Below the pieces are notes generated by a model. The model saw only the letters and a program-made list of their open reading frames with translations, was not told the origin of the DNA and did not search any database. The position numbers and the translations under genes were made by a program. This document shows, piece after piece, positions 17,577 to 27,103 of a stretch of 64,000 nucleotides of DNA. The first letter of the stretch is position 1. Each line of letters begins with the position of its first letter. Source of the stretch: Winogradskyella immobilis (GTDB lineage: Bacteria; Bacteroidota; Bacteroidia; Flavobacteriales; Flavobacteriaceae); NCBI RefSeq assembly GCF_021887715.1, contig NZ_JAIQXX010000009.1:58947-122946 (forward strand). Reading direction: 5' to 3'.

Positions 17577-19130
17577 TTATTTAGGGTCTAAAACCACAAA
17601 AGGAATAATCATTTCTTCTAATGAAACACCTCCATGTTGGTAGGTATTTCTATAATAACTGACATAATGATTAAAATTATTTGGATAGGCTAAAAACAAG
17701 TCGCCTTTAGCAAAAATAAAAGAGCTACTCATGCTTAATGATGGTAGATGTACCGATTTAGGCTCTTTAATAGCCAATACATCTTTGTCTTGATAGGTTA
17801 GACTTCTACCTGTTTTATAGCGTAAGTTTAAACTGGTGTCTCTATCTCCTATAACTTTAGAAGGAGCTTTTACATTAATGGTACCATGATCTGTAGTTAA
17901 TATTAACTTAAAACCTAGTTGTTGACCTAATTGTATCATTTCTAATAGTGGAGAGTTTTTAAACCAACTTTGTGTTAATGAACGATAAGCTTTATCATTA
18001 GAAGCTAATTCTTTAACCACTTCCATTTCAGTTTTAGAATGTGATAACATGTCTACAAAATTGTAGACAATAACATTAAGGTCATTATCTTTTAGGCTTC
18101 TAAAATTATCAACTAACTTTTTACCAGCTCTTAAATTAGTGATTTTATGATACTCATGCTTAATATGAGTTAAGCCTAAACGTTTTAATTGTGCTTTTAA
18201 AAAATCATCTTCATGCATATTTTTACCACCTTCGTCAGTGTCATTTTTCCAGAATTGAGGATATAACTTTTCCATATCCGAAGGCATTAAGCCTGAGAAA
18301 ATAGCATTTCTCGCATACTGTGTGGCAGTTGGTAAGATGCTATAGAATGAAGACTCTGATGCTTTTTTATAATAATTATTGACAATAGGTTCAAAAGCAC
18401 GCCATTGATCATATCTTAAATTGTCAATAACTATTAATAGTGTTGGCTGTTTATCACTTAATTCTGGAACGACTTTTTCTTTAAATAAATTATGAGACAT
18501 TAAAGGAGCATCAACATTAGGCCCAAACCAATCGGAATAATTTTTTTCTATAAACTTTCCAAATTGCATATTAGCTTCTGTCTTTTGAGACTCTAAAATA
18601 TCAGTCATACCTACATCTTCAATATCTTCAAGTTCTAGCTCCCAATAAATTAGTTTTTGGTACAATTCTGCCCATTCTTCATAGGTATTTACCATAGATA
18701 AATCCATTGCAATTTTTCTGAACTCTTGTTGGTAATTAGAAGTGGTTTTTTCAGACACTAAACGCGAATGATCTAAATTCTTTTTTAAGCTCAATAAAAT
18801 CTGATTAGGATTTACAGGCTTAATTAAATAATCTGCAATTTTACTTCCAATGGCTTCTTCCATAATATATTCTTCTTCACTTTTAGTTATCATTACCACA
18901 GGAAGGTTTGGTCGACGTTCTTTAATTTCGTGCAATGTTTCAAGACCAGTTAATCCTGGCATGTTTTCATCTAAGAACACGATGTCAAAATTGGTGTCAT
19001 CTAATATTTCTAAAGCTTCAGTTCCGCTTTGACATTTAGTAACGGCATATTGTTTTTGTTCTAAAAATAAGATATGCGGTTTTAGTAAATCGATTTCATC
19101 GTCAACCCAAAGAATATTTATTTGGTTCAT
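17577..19130 (-). CDS. porX: PorX: response regulator with PglZ phosphatase domain, type IX secretion
   Basis: PorX, with the kinase PorY, controls the type IX secretion and gliding system. Residues 1-120 form a CheY-like receiver with acidic pocket D10-D11, phosphoacceptor D54 (FLDENMPG), T82 and K104. A helical linker leads to a PglZ/alkaline-phosphatase-fold domain (about 225-515). That domain carries metal-binding D236 (VIDNLRYDQW), the ILPTAT nucleophile loop near residue 270 and the TTDHGTINV motif. PglZ in PorX hydrolyses cyclic and linear oligonucleotides in vitro. It lacks a DNA-binding domain. It is upstream of tsaE with a 98-base gap. Confidence 0.93.
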   Translation of the reverse strand: MNQINILWVDDEIDLLKPHILFLEQKQYAVTKCQSGTEALEILDDTNFDIVFLDENMPGLTGLETLHEIKERRPNLPVVMITKSEEEYIMEEAIGSKIADYLIKPVNPNQILLSLKKNLDHSRLVSEKTTSNYQQEFRKIAMDLSMVNTYEEWAELYQKLIYWELELEDIEDVGMTDILESQKTEANMQFGKFIEKNYSDWFGPNVDAPLMSHNLFKEKVVPELSDKQPTLLIVIDNLRYDQWRAFEPIVNNYYKKASESSFYSILPTATQYARNAIFSGLMPSDMEKLYPQFWKNDTDEGGKNMHEDDFLKAQLKRLGLTHIKHEYHKITNLRAGKKLVDNFRSLKDNDLNVIVYNFVDMLSHSKTEMEVVKELASNDKAYRSLTQSWFKNSPLLEMIQLGQQLGFKLILTTDHGTINVKAPSKVIGDRDTSLNLRYKTGRSLTYQDKDVLAIKEPKSVHLPSLSMSSSFIFAKGDLFLAYPNNFNHYVSYYRNTYQHGGVSLEEMIIPFVVLDPK

Positions 19131-19131
19131 G

Positions 19132-19139
19132 TATATTTG
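19132..19139 (+). promoter_or_regulatory. -7 box TATATTTG for the HD hydrolase gene
   Basis: An exact TAnnTTTG match on the plus strand, 27 bases before the TTG start at 19167. It lies immediately upstream of the porX ATG on the other strand, so the two divergent promoters overlap. Confidence 0.5.
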
Positions 19140-19166
19140 TTTTCTGATTAATAAAAATGATGCGGT

Positions 19167-20396
19167 TTGCCATTAAATAACAAACTTAAAATATTTAACG
19201 ACCCAATTTACGGTTTTATTACCATTCCAAATGCTTTAATTTTTGACCTTATAGCGCATAAATATTTTCAAAGACTACGTCGAATAAGTCAAATGGGCTT
19301 ATCTTACTTAGTTTATCCTGGTGCACATCATACAAGATTTCATCATGCTTTAGGATGTATGCATTTAATGCAGAAGACAGTAAATGTGCTTCGTTTTAAG
19401 GGAGTTAATATTTCTGAAGACGAAGAAGTTGCGCTTTATATAGCTATACTTTTGCATGATATAGGTCATGGTCCATTTTCTCATGCTATGGAGCATAGTA
19501 TTGTAAATGGAATATCTCACGAAACGATTTCGCTTCATTTTATGGAGAAGCTTAATGAAGAGTTTAACGGAAGTTTAACTTTAGCTATAAAGATATTTAA
19601 AGGAGAATATCACAGAAAATTCATGTACCAATTAATTTCTAGTCAGCTAGACATGGATAGAGCAGATTATTTAAAACGTGATAGTTTTTATACTGGAGTA
19701 GCTGAAGGCAATATAAATAGTGAACGTTTAATAACAATGCTCAATGTTGTTAATGACGAGATTGTAGTAGAAGAAAAAGGGATTTATAGTATTGAAAAGT
19801 TTTTGGTAGCTAGACGTTTAATGTATTGGCAGGTTTATCTACATAAAACAGGTTTAGTGGCAGAGCAATTATTAACTAGAGTGCTAAAACGTGCAAAAGA
19901 ATTGAGTAATATGGGTGTTTTACTCACTGCTAGCGAACCATTACAATACTTTTTGAATACAGATATAAATTCCGAAAACTTTACAATGGATAGCTTAGAG
20001 GTGTTTTCAAAGTTAGACGATTATGATATTATCTCAGCAATGAAATCATGGCAATACCATGAAGATTTCGTACTAAGAAATTTGTGCGAAATGATTATTA
20101 ACAGAGATTTGTTGAAAATTAAATTAAAGAATAAACCTATAAAAACTTCAGATTTAGAAGGTCATTCTCAAGCTTTAATTGTAAAATATGGCATTACTAA
20201 GTATGAAGCAGATTATTTTGTATTTAAAGGAAGTATTTCAAACCAAGCATATCAAATTAAAAAACAACACATAAACATTCTATTAAAAACGGGGAAAATT
20301 AAAGATATTGTTAAGGTTTCAGATCAATTAAATTTTAAAGCATTGAGTAAACCGGTTACAAAATATTATATATGTTATCCTAAAAACAAAATGTGA
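19167..20396 (+). CDS. HD-domain nucleotide hydrolase (dGTPase/SAMHD1-like)
   Basis: This 409-residue protein carries the HD metal site. H56 and H59-H60 lie in [11 protein letters not shown]97-D98 in [12 protein letters not shown], and a downstream D in [12 protein letters not shown]. The layout matches YdhJ/dGTPase-like phosphohydrolases, which degrade dNTPs or related nucleotides; the actual substrate is unknown. Translation must begin at TTG 19167, because an in-frame TGA is three codons upstream and the first ATG is within the domain. It is divergent from porX. Confidence 0.85.
   Translation: MPLNNKLKIFNDPIYGFITIPNALIFDLIAHKYFQRLRRISQMGLSYLVYPGAHHTRFHHALGCMHLMQKTVNVLRFKGVNISEDEEVALYIAILLHDIGHGPFSHAMEHSIVNGISHETISLHFMEKLNEEFNGSLTLAIKIFKGEYHRKFMYQLISSQLDMDRADYLKRDSFYTGVAEGNINSERLITMLNVVNDEIVVEEKGIYSIEKFLVARRLMYWQVYLHKTGLVAEQLLTRVLKRAKELSNMGVLLTASEPLQYFLNTDINSENFTMDSLEVFSKLDDYDIISAMKSWQYHEDFVLRNLCEMIINRDLLKIKLKNKPIKTSDLEGHSQALIVKYGITKYEADYFVFKGSISNQAYQIKKQHINILLKTGKIKDIVKVSDQLNFKALSKPVTKYYICYPKNKM
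19181..19188 (-). promoter_or_regulatory. -7 box TAAGTTTG for porX
   Basis: The minus strand reads TAAGTTTG, an exact TAnnTTTG match. It lies 51 bases before the porX ATG and inside the first codons of the divergent HD gene, so the two transcripts overlap at their 5' ends. Confidence 0.4.
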
Positions 20397-20407
20397 TACA
20401 TTTTTTC

Positions 20408-20415
20408 TATTTTTG
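20408..20415 (+). promoter_or_regulatory. -7 box TATTTTTG for the lipid A gene block
   Basis: An exact TAnnTTTG match 34 bases before the TTG start of lpxD at 20449. The longest open frame would begin inside this box (TTG 20413), which argues for the shorter start. It probably drives lpxD, lpxC-fabZ, lpxA, efp and the second acyltransferase gene. Confidence 0.5.
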
Positions 20416-20448
20416 TCTCAACCAAAATTTAGACATAAAACTAATCAT

Positions 20449-21477
20449 TTGAAATTCACGGCGCAGCAAATTGCAGGTATACTAGAAGGAGAAGTTATAG
20501 GTAACCCCAATATTGAGGTATCAAAACTAGCTAAGATAGAAGAAGGAACTCAAGGTTCACTAACCTTTTTAGCAAATCCTAAGTATAAATCCTACATATA
20601 TAAAACTCAGGCATCTATAACAATAGTAAATTCTGATTTCGAACCTGAAGAACGTTTAACGACTACTTTAATAAAAGTTGAAGATGCTTATAAAGCATTT
20701 TCTAAATTACTAGAATATTATAATCAAGTAAAAAACAATAAATCAGGTATAGAAGAGCCAAGTTTTAGAGCAGACACAGCAATTTATGGTGAAAATGTAT
20801 ATTTAGGAGCTTTCTCATACTTAGGAGAGAATGTCGTATTAGGGGATAATGTAAAAATTTATCCTAATTCCTATATAGGAGATAATGTAAAAGTTGGAGA
20901 CAATACAACTGTTTTTTCAGGGGTTAAATTGTATTCAGAAACGATAGTTGGAAATAATTGTATTATTAATTCAGGTGCTATTATTGGAGCTGATGGTTTT
21001 GGGTTTACACCAGATGAAAATGGAGAATTTCAAAAAATACCTCAAACAGGCAATGTTATTATAGAAGATAATGTAGATATAGGTTCTGCGACAACTATAG
21101 ATCGTGCTACTTTAGGATCTACTATCATTAGAAAAGGAGTGAAATTAGATAATCAAATTCAAATTGCACACAATGTAGAAATTGGTGAAAACACTGTTAT
21201 TGCAGCACAAACAGGTATTGCAGGTTCTACTAAAATTGGCAAATATTGCATGATTGGTGGGCAAGTAGGAATTGCTGGACACTTAACAATTGGTGATAAA
21301 GTTAAAGTACAAGCTCAAACAGGTATTGGACACCGTGTAAAAGATGGAGAAAAATTATATGGTTCTCCAGCTATTGATTATGGAAATTATGTTAAATCAT
21401 ATGTACACTTTAAAAATTTACCTAAAATTGTTAAAACTGTTAATGATTTAGAAAAGAAAATAAATGGGAATAGTTAA
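20449..21477 (+). CDS. lpxD: UDP-3-O-acylglucosamine N-acyltransferase LpxD
   Basis: LpxD adds the second acyl chain to UDP-3-O-acyl-glucosamine in lipid A synthesis, in the cytoplasm. The 342 residues comprise an N-terminal uridine-binding domain ([18 protein letters not shown]) and a left-handed beta-helix of hexapeptide repeats. The catalytic histidine is in [10 protein letters not shown] (about H241). The start is a TTG at 20449, which restores the usual [10 protein letters not shown]-terminus. It is first in the lipid A block and overlaps the next gene by 14 bases. Confidence 0.92.
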   Translation: MKFTAQQIAGILEGEVIGNPNIEVSKLAKIEEGTQGSLTFLANPKYKSYIYKTQASITIVNSDFEPEERLTTTLIKVEDAYKAFSKLLEYYNQVKNNKSGIEEPSFRADTAIYGENVYLGAFSYLGENVVLGDNVKIYPNSYIGDNVKVGDNTTVFSGVKLYSETIVGNNCIINSGAIIGADGFGFTPDENGEFQKIPQTGNVIIEDNVDIGSATTIDRATLGSTIIRKGVKLDNQIQIAHNVEIGENTVIAAQTGIAGSTKIGKYCMIGGQVGIAGHLTIGDKVKVQAQTGIGHRVKDGEKLYGSPAIDYGNYVKSYVHFKNLPKIVKTVNDLEKKINGNS

Positions 21478-22876
21478 AACAGAATTTAAACAGAAAACCA
21501 TTGAAAATGAAGCAACACTAAAAGGTGTTGGCCTTCATACAGGAGCCCAAGTTACATTAACATTTAAACCTGCGCCTGAAAACTCAGGGTTTTCATTTAA
21601 ACGTGTCGATTTAGAAGGTAGCCCTATAATTGCTGCTGATGCTAATTATGTAACAAATACACAAAGAGGAACTTGCCTAGAAAGAAATGGTGTAACCATA
21701 CAAACATGCGAACATGTTTTAGCTGCTTTAGTAGGCTTAGATATCGATAATGCTATTGTAGAATTAGATGCATCTGAACCTCCAATAATGGATGGTTCTT
21801 CTAAGTTTTTTATTGAAGCTATAGAGTCAGCTAATGTTATTGAGCAATCTGCATTTAGAGAAGTATTTGTTATTAATGATATAGTTTCATATACAGATGA
21901 AGAAACGGGTAGCGAAATTATAGTAATGCCATCAAAAGAATACCAAATTACTACTATGGTAGATTTTGGTACTAAAGTTCTAGGCACTCAAAACGCAACA
22001 TTAAATCATTTATCTGATTTTAAAGACGATATAGCAGACTCCAGAACGTTTAGCTTTTTACATGAATTAGAAATGCTTCTAGAGCATGGATTAATAAAAG
22101 GTGGTGATCTTAATAATGCTATTGTATATGTTGATAAAGAAATTTCACCAGAAACAGTTGACAAACTTAAAATAGCTTTCAACAAAGATAGTATTGCAGT
22201 TAAACCAAATGGTATTTTAGACAATTTAACATTGCATTACCCTAATGAAGCTGCAAGACACAAATTACTCGATGTTATTGGAGATTTAGCATTAATAGGC
22301 ACAAGAATTCAAGGAAAAGTTATTGCAAATAAACCAGGTCATTTTGTGAATACACAATTCGCAAAAAAAATGAGTAAAATCATTAAGAACGAAAGGCGCA
22401 ATAATGTACCAATTGTAGATTTAAATGCTAAACCATTAATGGATATCAATAAAATAATGTCAATGTTACCGCATCGACCTCCATTTTTATTGGTTGACAA
22501 AATTTTCGAATTATCCGATACTCATGTTATAGGTATTAAAAATGTAACAATGAATGAACCATTTTTTGTTGGACATTTTCCTGGAGCTCCAGTAATGCCT
22601 GGTGTTCTACAAATAGAAGCAATGGCACAAACAGGAGGTATTTTAGTATTAAGCACAGTGCCAGATCCAGAGAATTACCTTACTTATTTACTAAAAATAG
22701 ATAATGTAAAATACAAACATCAAGTAGTACCTGGTGATACTTTGATCTTTAAATTAGATTTAATGCAACCTATAAGAAGAGGTATCTGTCAAATGCACGC
22801 AAAAACTTATGCTAATGGCAAATTAGTAAGTGAAGCAGAAATAATGGCGCAAATTGCAAAAGTTAAAAACAACTAA
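21464..22876 (+). CDS. lpxC-fabZ: Bifunctional LpxC deacetylase / FabZ dehydratase
   Basis: Two enzymes are fused, as is normal in Bacteroidetes. LpxC (about 1-305) is the zinc UDP-3-O-acyl-GlcNAc deacetylase, the committed step of lipid A synthesis. Its zinc ligands are H84 (CEHVLAAL), H266 and D270 (HKLLDVIGD). FabZ (about 325-470) dehydrates 3-hydroxyacyl-ACP, with H371 in [11 protein letters not shown] and E385 in [10 protein letters not shown]. Fusion pairs two activities that compete for 3-hydroxyacyl-ACP. The length of 470 is typical. Its ATG lies inside the end of lpxD. Confidence 0.95.
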   Translation: MGIVKTEFKQKTIENEATLKGVGLHTGAQVTLTFKPAPENSGFSFKRVDLEGSPIIAADANYVTNTQRGTCLERNGVTIQTCEHVLAALVGLDIDNAIVELDASEPPIMDGSSKFFIEAIESANVIEQSAFREVFVINDIVSYTDEETGSEIIVMPSKEYQITTMVDFGTKVLGTQNATLNHLSDFKDDIADSRTFSFLHELEMLLEHGLIKGGDLNNAIVYVDKEISPETVDKLKIAFNKDSIAVKPNGILDNLTLHYPNEAARHKLLDVIGDLALIGTRIQGKVIANKPGHFVNTQFAKKMSKIIKNERRNNVPIVDLNAKPLMDINKIMSMLPHRPPFLLVDKIFELSDTHVIGIKNVTMNEPFFVGHFPGAPVMPGVLQIEAMAQTGGILVLSTVPDPENYLTYLLKIDNVKYKHQVVPGDTLIFKLDLMQPIRRGICQMHAKTYANGKLVSEAEIMAQIAKVKNN

Positions 22877-22878
22877 AA

Positions 22879-23664
22879 ATGAATCAACCCTTAGCATACG
22901 TGCATCCTGGAGCTAAAATAGCTAAGAATGTAGTTATTGAACCTTTTACAACAATAAATAACAATGTTACTATAGGAGAAGGAACATGGATTGGTAGTAA
23001 TGTTACCATAATGGAAGGAGCTCGCATTGGAAAAAATTGTAATATCTTTCCTGGAGCAGTAATTTCTGCTGTTCCTCAAGATTTAAAATATAATGACGAA
23101 GATACTACTGTAGAGATAGGCAATAATGTTACCATTAGAGAATGTGTTACAATAAATAGAGGAACAACAGATAAAATGAAAACCGTTATTGGTAATAACT
23201 GTTTAATTATGGCATATTGCCATATAGCACATGATTGTATTGTGGGTAACAATTGCATCTTTTCTAATAATAGTACACTCGCAGGTCACATAAATGTAGG
23301 TGATTATGTTGTATTAGCAGGTATGACCGCAGTACATCAATTCTGTTCTATTGGTAATCATGCATTTGTAACAGGTGGTTCTTTGGTAAGAAAAGATGTA
23401 CCACCTTATGTTAAGGCAGCAAGAGAGCCATTATCGTATGTAGGAATTAATTCTGTAGGATTAAGACGTAGAGGATATACTACAGAAAAAATAAGAGAGA
23501 TTCAAAGTTTGTACAGAATATTGTATCAAAAAAATTATAACAATACACAAGCTTCAGAGATTATTGAAGCAGAAATGGAAGCGACACCAGAACGCGATGA
23601 GGTGCTTCAATTTATTAAAAATTCTCATCGAGGTATTATGAAAGGATATTTCAAATCAAATTAA
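22879..23664 (+). CDS. lpxA: UDP-N-acetylglucosamine O-acyltransferase LpxA
   Basis: LpxA transfers a 3-hydroxyacyl chain from ACP to UDP-GlcNAc, the first lipid A step. The 261-residue protein is a left-handed beta-helix followed by a helical C-terminus (LRRRGYTTEKIREIQSLYR). The catalytic histidine is H118 in MAYCHIAHDC, and GITAVHQF-like AGMTAVHQFCSIG is present. It starts two bases after the lpxC-fabZ stop, so the genes are one transcript. Confidence 0.95.
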   Translation: MNQPLAYVHPGAKIAKNVVIEPFTTINNNVTIGEGTWIGSNVTIMEGARIGKNCNIFPGAVISAVPQDLKYNDEDTTVEIGNNVTIRECVTINRGTTDKMKTVIGNNCLIMAYCHIAHDCIVGNNCIFSNNSTLAGHINVGDYVVLAGMTAVHQFCSIGNHAFVTGGSLVRKDVPPYVKAAREPLSYVGINSVGLRRRGYTTEKIREIQSLYRILYQKNYNNTQASEIIEAEMEATPERDEVLQFIKNSHRGIMKGYFKSN

Positions 23665-23683
23665 TAGAACAAGATATAAGTAT

Positions 23684-24250
23684 ATGGCAAGCACATCAGA
23701 TATTAGAAACGGACTTTGTATTCGATATAATCATGATATATTCAAAATTATAGAGTTTTTACATGTAAAACCAGGTAAAGGTCCAGCATTTGTAAGAACA
23801 AAATTAAAGAGTGTTACTACAGGTAAAGTAGTTGATAACACCTTTTCTGCGGGACATAAAATTGAAGAAGTAAGAGTAGAAACACATAAGTTTCAGTATT
23901 TATATAATGATGGAGATACATATCATTTTATGAATACTTCAGATTATTCTCAAATTCAACTTCAAAAAGCAGTTTTGGATTCACCAGATTTAATGAAAGA
24001 AGGTGAAGTTGTAACTGTACTAATTAATACAGAAGATGACTCTCCGTTATCAGTAGATTTGCCTGCAAGTGTTATTTTAGAGGTTACGCATACAGAACCT
24101 GGCGTAAAAGGAAATACAGCAACTAATGCAACTAAGCCTGCGACTGTTGAAACCGGAGCTTCAGTAAATGTACCATTATTTATAAATGAAGGAGATAAAA
24201 TTAAAATAGAGACTGACAAAGGAACGTATAAAGAACGCGTAAAAGACTAA
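23684..24250 (+). CDS. efp: Elongation factor P
   Basis: EF-P rescues ribosomes stalled at polyproline by entering between the P and E sites. The 188 residues form the three beta-barrel domains of the family. The tip lysine is K32 in KPGKGPAFVRTK, the position modified in some bacteria. No EpmA/EarP-type modification gene is visible nearby. It sits inside the lipid A block, 19 bases after lpxA, as in other flavobacteria. Confidence 0.95.
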   Translation: MASTSDIRNGLCIRYNHDIFKIIEFLHVKPGKGPAFVRTKLKSVTTGKVVDNTFSAGHKIEEVRVETHKFQYLYNDGDTYHFMNTSDYSQIQLQKAVLDSPDLMKEGEVVTVLINTEDDSPLSVDLPASVILEVTHTEPGVKGNTATNATKPATVETGASVNVPLFINEGDKIKIETDKGTYKERVKD

Positions 24251-24253
24251 GCA

Positions 24254-25189
24254 TTGAAATTTCCTAGACAATACACATTAAAAGAAATAGCAGAAATCAT
24301 TAACTCTAATTATGTTGGACTTGATGATTTTACTGTTTTAGGCATGAACGAAATTCATGTTGTTACACCAGGTGACATTGTTTTTGTAGATCATCCTAAA
24401 TATTACAATAAAGCTTTAAATTCTGCTGCTACAATTATTTTAATTAATAAAGAAGTAGAATGTCCAGAAGGTAAAGCTTTACTAGTATCCGATGACCCAT
24501 TTAGAGATTTTAATACATTGACCAATCATTTTAAACCGTTTCAGGTTTCTAATTCTATAATTTCTGACACAGCAGTTATAGGCGAAAACTCGGTTATTCA
24601 ACCTAATACATTTATAGGACATAATGTGCAAATTGGTAAAAATTGCACCATACATTCTAATGTTAGTATATACGATGATTGCATTATTGGAGACAATGTA
24701 ACACTACACGCAGGTGTGGTATTAGGAGCTAATGCATTTTATTATAAAAAACGTGAGGATGGTTATGACCGCTTAAAATCTAGTGGTCGTGTTGTTGTTA
24801 AAGACAATGTCGATATAGGAGCGTCATGTACTATAGACAGAGGCGTTACAGCAGATACTATAATTGGAGAAGGCTCTAAACTTGATAATCAAATTCAAAT
24901 AGGGCATGATACGGTAATAGGTAAAAAATGCCTAATAGCTTCACAAACAGGAATTGCAGGATGTGTTATTATAGAGGATGAAGTAACTATTTGGGGCCAA
25001 GTAGGCATAACAAGTGGTATTACTATTGGTAAAAAAGCAATAGTTTCTGCAAAAGCTGGAGTAAGTAAATCCCTAGAAGGAGGAAAACATTACTTTGGTA
25101 TTCCTGCTGAAGATTTTAGGACTAAATACAAAGAATTAGCTTCAATTAAAAAAATTCCTGAAGTTCTAGAAAAGTTAAAAAACTTATAG
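24254..25189 (+). CDS. Second LpxD-like UDP-glucosamine N-acyltransferase paralogue
   Basis: This 311-residue protein has an N-terminal domain (KFPRQYTLKEIAEIINSNYVG) and hexapeptide repeats ending in the LpxD-like IQIGHDTVIGKK, where H218 aligns with the catalytic histidine. It is about 30 residues shorter than the lpxD product at the head of the block and diverges in the uridine-binding part. It begins with TTG three bases after the efp stop. Whether it acts on a lipid A precursor with another acyl chain or on another sugar nucleotide cannot be told from sequence. Confidence 0.82.
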   Translation: MKFPRQYTLKEIAEIINSNYVGLDDFTVLGMNEIHVVTPGDIVFVDHPKYYNKALNSAATIILINKEVECPEGKALLVSDDPFRDFNTLTNHFKPFQVSNSIISDTAVIGENSVIQPNTFIGHNVQIGKNCTIHSNVSIYDDCIIGDNVTLHAGVVLGANAFYYKKREDGYDRLKSSGRVVVKDNVDIGASCTIDRGVTADTIIGEGSKLDNQIQIGHDTVIGKKCLIASQTGIAGCVIIEDEVTIWGQVGITSGITIGKKAIVSAKAGVSKSLEGGKHYFGIPAEDFRTKYKELASIKKIPEVLEKLKNL

Positions 25190-25290
25190 AGAATTGTATT
25201 ATAGTGTTAATAGACGTTAAAGCGATTCACTATAGTATATATCCGTTAATAAAATTTTAAAAAGCAGTCGTAAATAAGTCTTAAAACTCT

Positions 25291-25298
25291 TACTTTTG
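25291..25298 (+). promoter_or_regulatory. -7 box TACTTTTG for sucD
   Basis: An exact TAnnTTTG match followed by CACC, 26 bases before the sucD ATG. The 134-base gap after the second lpxD-like gene otherwise holds no frame or hairpin that I can support. Confidence 0.55.
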
Positions 25299-25323
25299 CA
25301 CCTTTAAATGAAAATTAAAAAAC

Positions 25324-26196
25324 ATGAGCGTTTTAGTAAATAAAGATTCAAATATTATAGTTCAAGGTTTTACTGGTAGTGAAGGTACTTTTCATGCTGG
25401 TCAAATGATAGAATATGGAACAAATGTTGTAGGTGGAGTTACGCCAGGAAAAGGTGGGCAAACCCATTTAGATCGTCCAGTTTTTAATACAGTTGCTGAA
25501 GCTGTAGAAAAAGTTGCTGCTGATACAACAATCATTTTTGTGCCGCCAGCATTTGCTGCAGATGCTATTATGGAAGCTGCAGAAGCAGGAATTAAAGTTA
25601 TTATTACAATAACAGAAGGTATTCCTGTTGCAGATATGATAAAAGCATCAGATTACATAAAAAATAGAGATTGTAGATTAATTGGTCCTAATTGCCCAGG
25701 TGTAATTACGCCAGGTGAAGCCAAAGTAGGAATTATGCCAGGTTTTGTATTTAAAAAAGGTAAAATAGGTATTGTGTCTAAATCAGGAACATTAACTTAT
25801 GAAGCTGCTGACCAAGTCGTAAAACAAGGTTTAGGGATTACCACAGCAATAGGTATTGGTGGAGATCCAATTATTGGCACAACAACTAAAGAAGCTGTAG
25901 AATTATTAATCAACGACCCAGAAACTGAAGCTGTTGTTATGATAGGTGAAATAGGTGGTCAATTAGAAGCCGATGCTGCAAATTGGTATAAAGCCAGTGG
26001 AAGCAAAAAACCTATTGTAGGATTTATTGCTGGAGAAACAGCACCTGCTGGACGTACAATGGGACATGCTGGAGCTATTGTTGGTGGAAGTGATGATACT
26101 GCTCAGGCTAAAAAACGAATTATGAGAGAATGTGGAATTTACGTTGTAGATTCTCCTGCAGAAATAGGAAAAAAAGTAGCTGAAGTTATAGGCTAG
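25324..26196 (+). CDS. sucD: Succinate-CoA ligase, alpha subunit
   Basis: SucD is the CoA-binding, phosphohistidine-carrying subunit of the citric acid cycle enzyme that makes succinate and a nucleoside triphosphate. The 290-residue protein shows the CoA-binding Rossmann start ([15 protein letters not shown]), the GPNCPG motif and the active histidine H248 in [13 protein letters not shown]. sucC is not adjacent, which is common in Bacteroidetes. The gene is monocistronic, bounded by its own promoter and terminator. Confidence 0.95.
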   Translation: MSVLVNKDSNIIVQGFTGSEGTFHAGQMIEYGTNVVGGVTPGKGGQTHLDRPVFNTVAEAVEKVAADTTIIFVPPAFAADAIMEAAEAGIKVIITITEGIPVADMIKASDYIKNRDCRLIGPNCPGVITPGEAKVGIMPGFVFKKGKIGIVSKSGTLTYEAADQVVKQGLGITTAIGIGGDPIIGTTTKEAVELLINDPETEAVVMIGEIGGQLEADAANWYKASGSKKPIVGFIAGETAPAGRTMGHAGAIVGGSDDTAQAKKRIMRECGIYVVDSPAEIGKKVAEVIG

Positions 26197-26215
26197 TATT
26201 TTTATAAAAATTGTT

Positions 26216-26248
26216 AAAAACCTTACAAAATCTTGTGAGGTTTTTTTA
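26216..26248 (+). terminator. Rho-independent terminator of sucD
   Basis: AAAACCTTACAA pairs with TTGTGAGGTTTT (one G-U pair), loop AATC, then a run of T. It lies 20 bases after the sucD stop. Confidence 0.85.
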
Positions 26249-26249
26249 T

Positions 26250-26277
26250 TTGATGCAATTTGTAATTCATATATTTG
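26250..26277 (+). promoter_or_regulatory. Canonical promoter (TTG-N17-TATATTTG) for fabG
   Basis: The -33 TTG is at 26250-26252 and the -7 TATATTTG at 26270-26277, with 17 bases between, matching the flavobacterial consensus. It starts directly after the sucD terminator. The fabG ATG is 56 bases downstream. Confidence 0.6.
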
Positions 26278-26332
26278 AAAGTAATCAACTATAGTAAATC
26301 TATAGTTTTTATAGTACAATAAATATAACGAC

Positions 26333-27079
26333 ATGAAACTATTAGAAGGAAAAACGGCAATTATAACTGGTGCTAGTAGAGGCATTGGTAAAGGTATAGC
26401 AGAGGTATTTGCGCAACACGGTGCAAACATTGCTTTTACATATAGTTCTTCTGCGGAAGCAGCAAATGCTTTAGAGAACGATTTAAATGCTCAAGGAATT
26501 AAAGCCAAAGCTTATCAGAGTAATGCTGCAAGTTTTGATGAAGCGCAACAATTAGCTGAGAATGTTTTAACTGAATTTGGAGGCATAGATATTTTAATAA
26601 ATAATGCAGGCATAACAAAAGATAATCTCCTTATGCGTATGGGAGAAGAAGATTTTGATAAAGTAATAGAAGTTAATTTAAAATCTGTTTTTAATATGAC
26701 CAAAGCTGTACAACGCACCATGTTAAAGCAGCGTAAAGGTTCTATTATAAATATGAGTTCTGTGGTTGGCGTAAAAGGTAATGCTGGTCAAACTAACTAT
26801 GCGGCATCTAAAGCCGGAATTATTGGGTTTTCTAAATCTGTAGCTTTAGAGTTAGGCTCTCGTAATATTAGAAGTAATGTTATTGCACCAGGATTTATAG
26901 AAACAGAAATGACAGCAAAACTAGATGAAGATACCGTAAAAGGGTGGAGAAATGCCATTCCATTAAAACGTGGTGGCTCACCTGAAGATATTGCTAACGC
27001 CTGTGTGTTCTTGGCGAGTGATTTAAGTGCATACGTAACAGGTCAGACACTAAATGTAGATGGAGGAATGCTTACCTAA
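26333..27079 (+). CDS. fabG: 3-oxoacyl-ACP reductase
   Basis: FabG reduces 3-oxoacyl-ACP with NADPH in fatty acid elongation. The 248-residue SDR has the cofactor motif TGASRGIG (12-19), NNAG (90-93), S142-S143 and catalytic Y156/K160 in NYAASKAG. The ending TGQTLNVDGGM is typical of FabG. It is transcribed from its own promoter and followed 24 bases later by the von Willebrand-like gene. Confidence 0.93.
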   Translation: MKLLEGKTAIITGASRGIGKGIAEVFAQHGANIAFTYSSSAEAANALENDLNAQGIKAKAYQSNAASFDEAQQLAENVLTEFGGIDILINNAGITKDNLLMRMGEEDFDKVIEVNLKSVFNMTKAVQRTMLKQRKGSIINMSSVVGVKGNAGQTNYAASKAGIIGFSKSVALELGSRNIRSNVIAPGFIETEMTAKLDEDTVKGWRNAIPLKRGGSPEDIANACVFLASDLSAYVTGQTLNVDGGMLT

Positions 27080-27103
27080 TTATAAATTAGGGTAATTTAA
27101 AGA

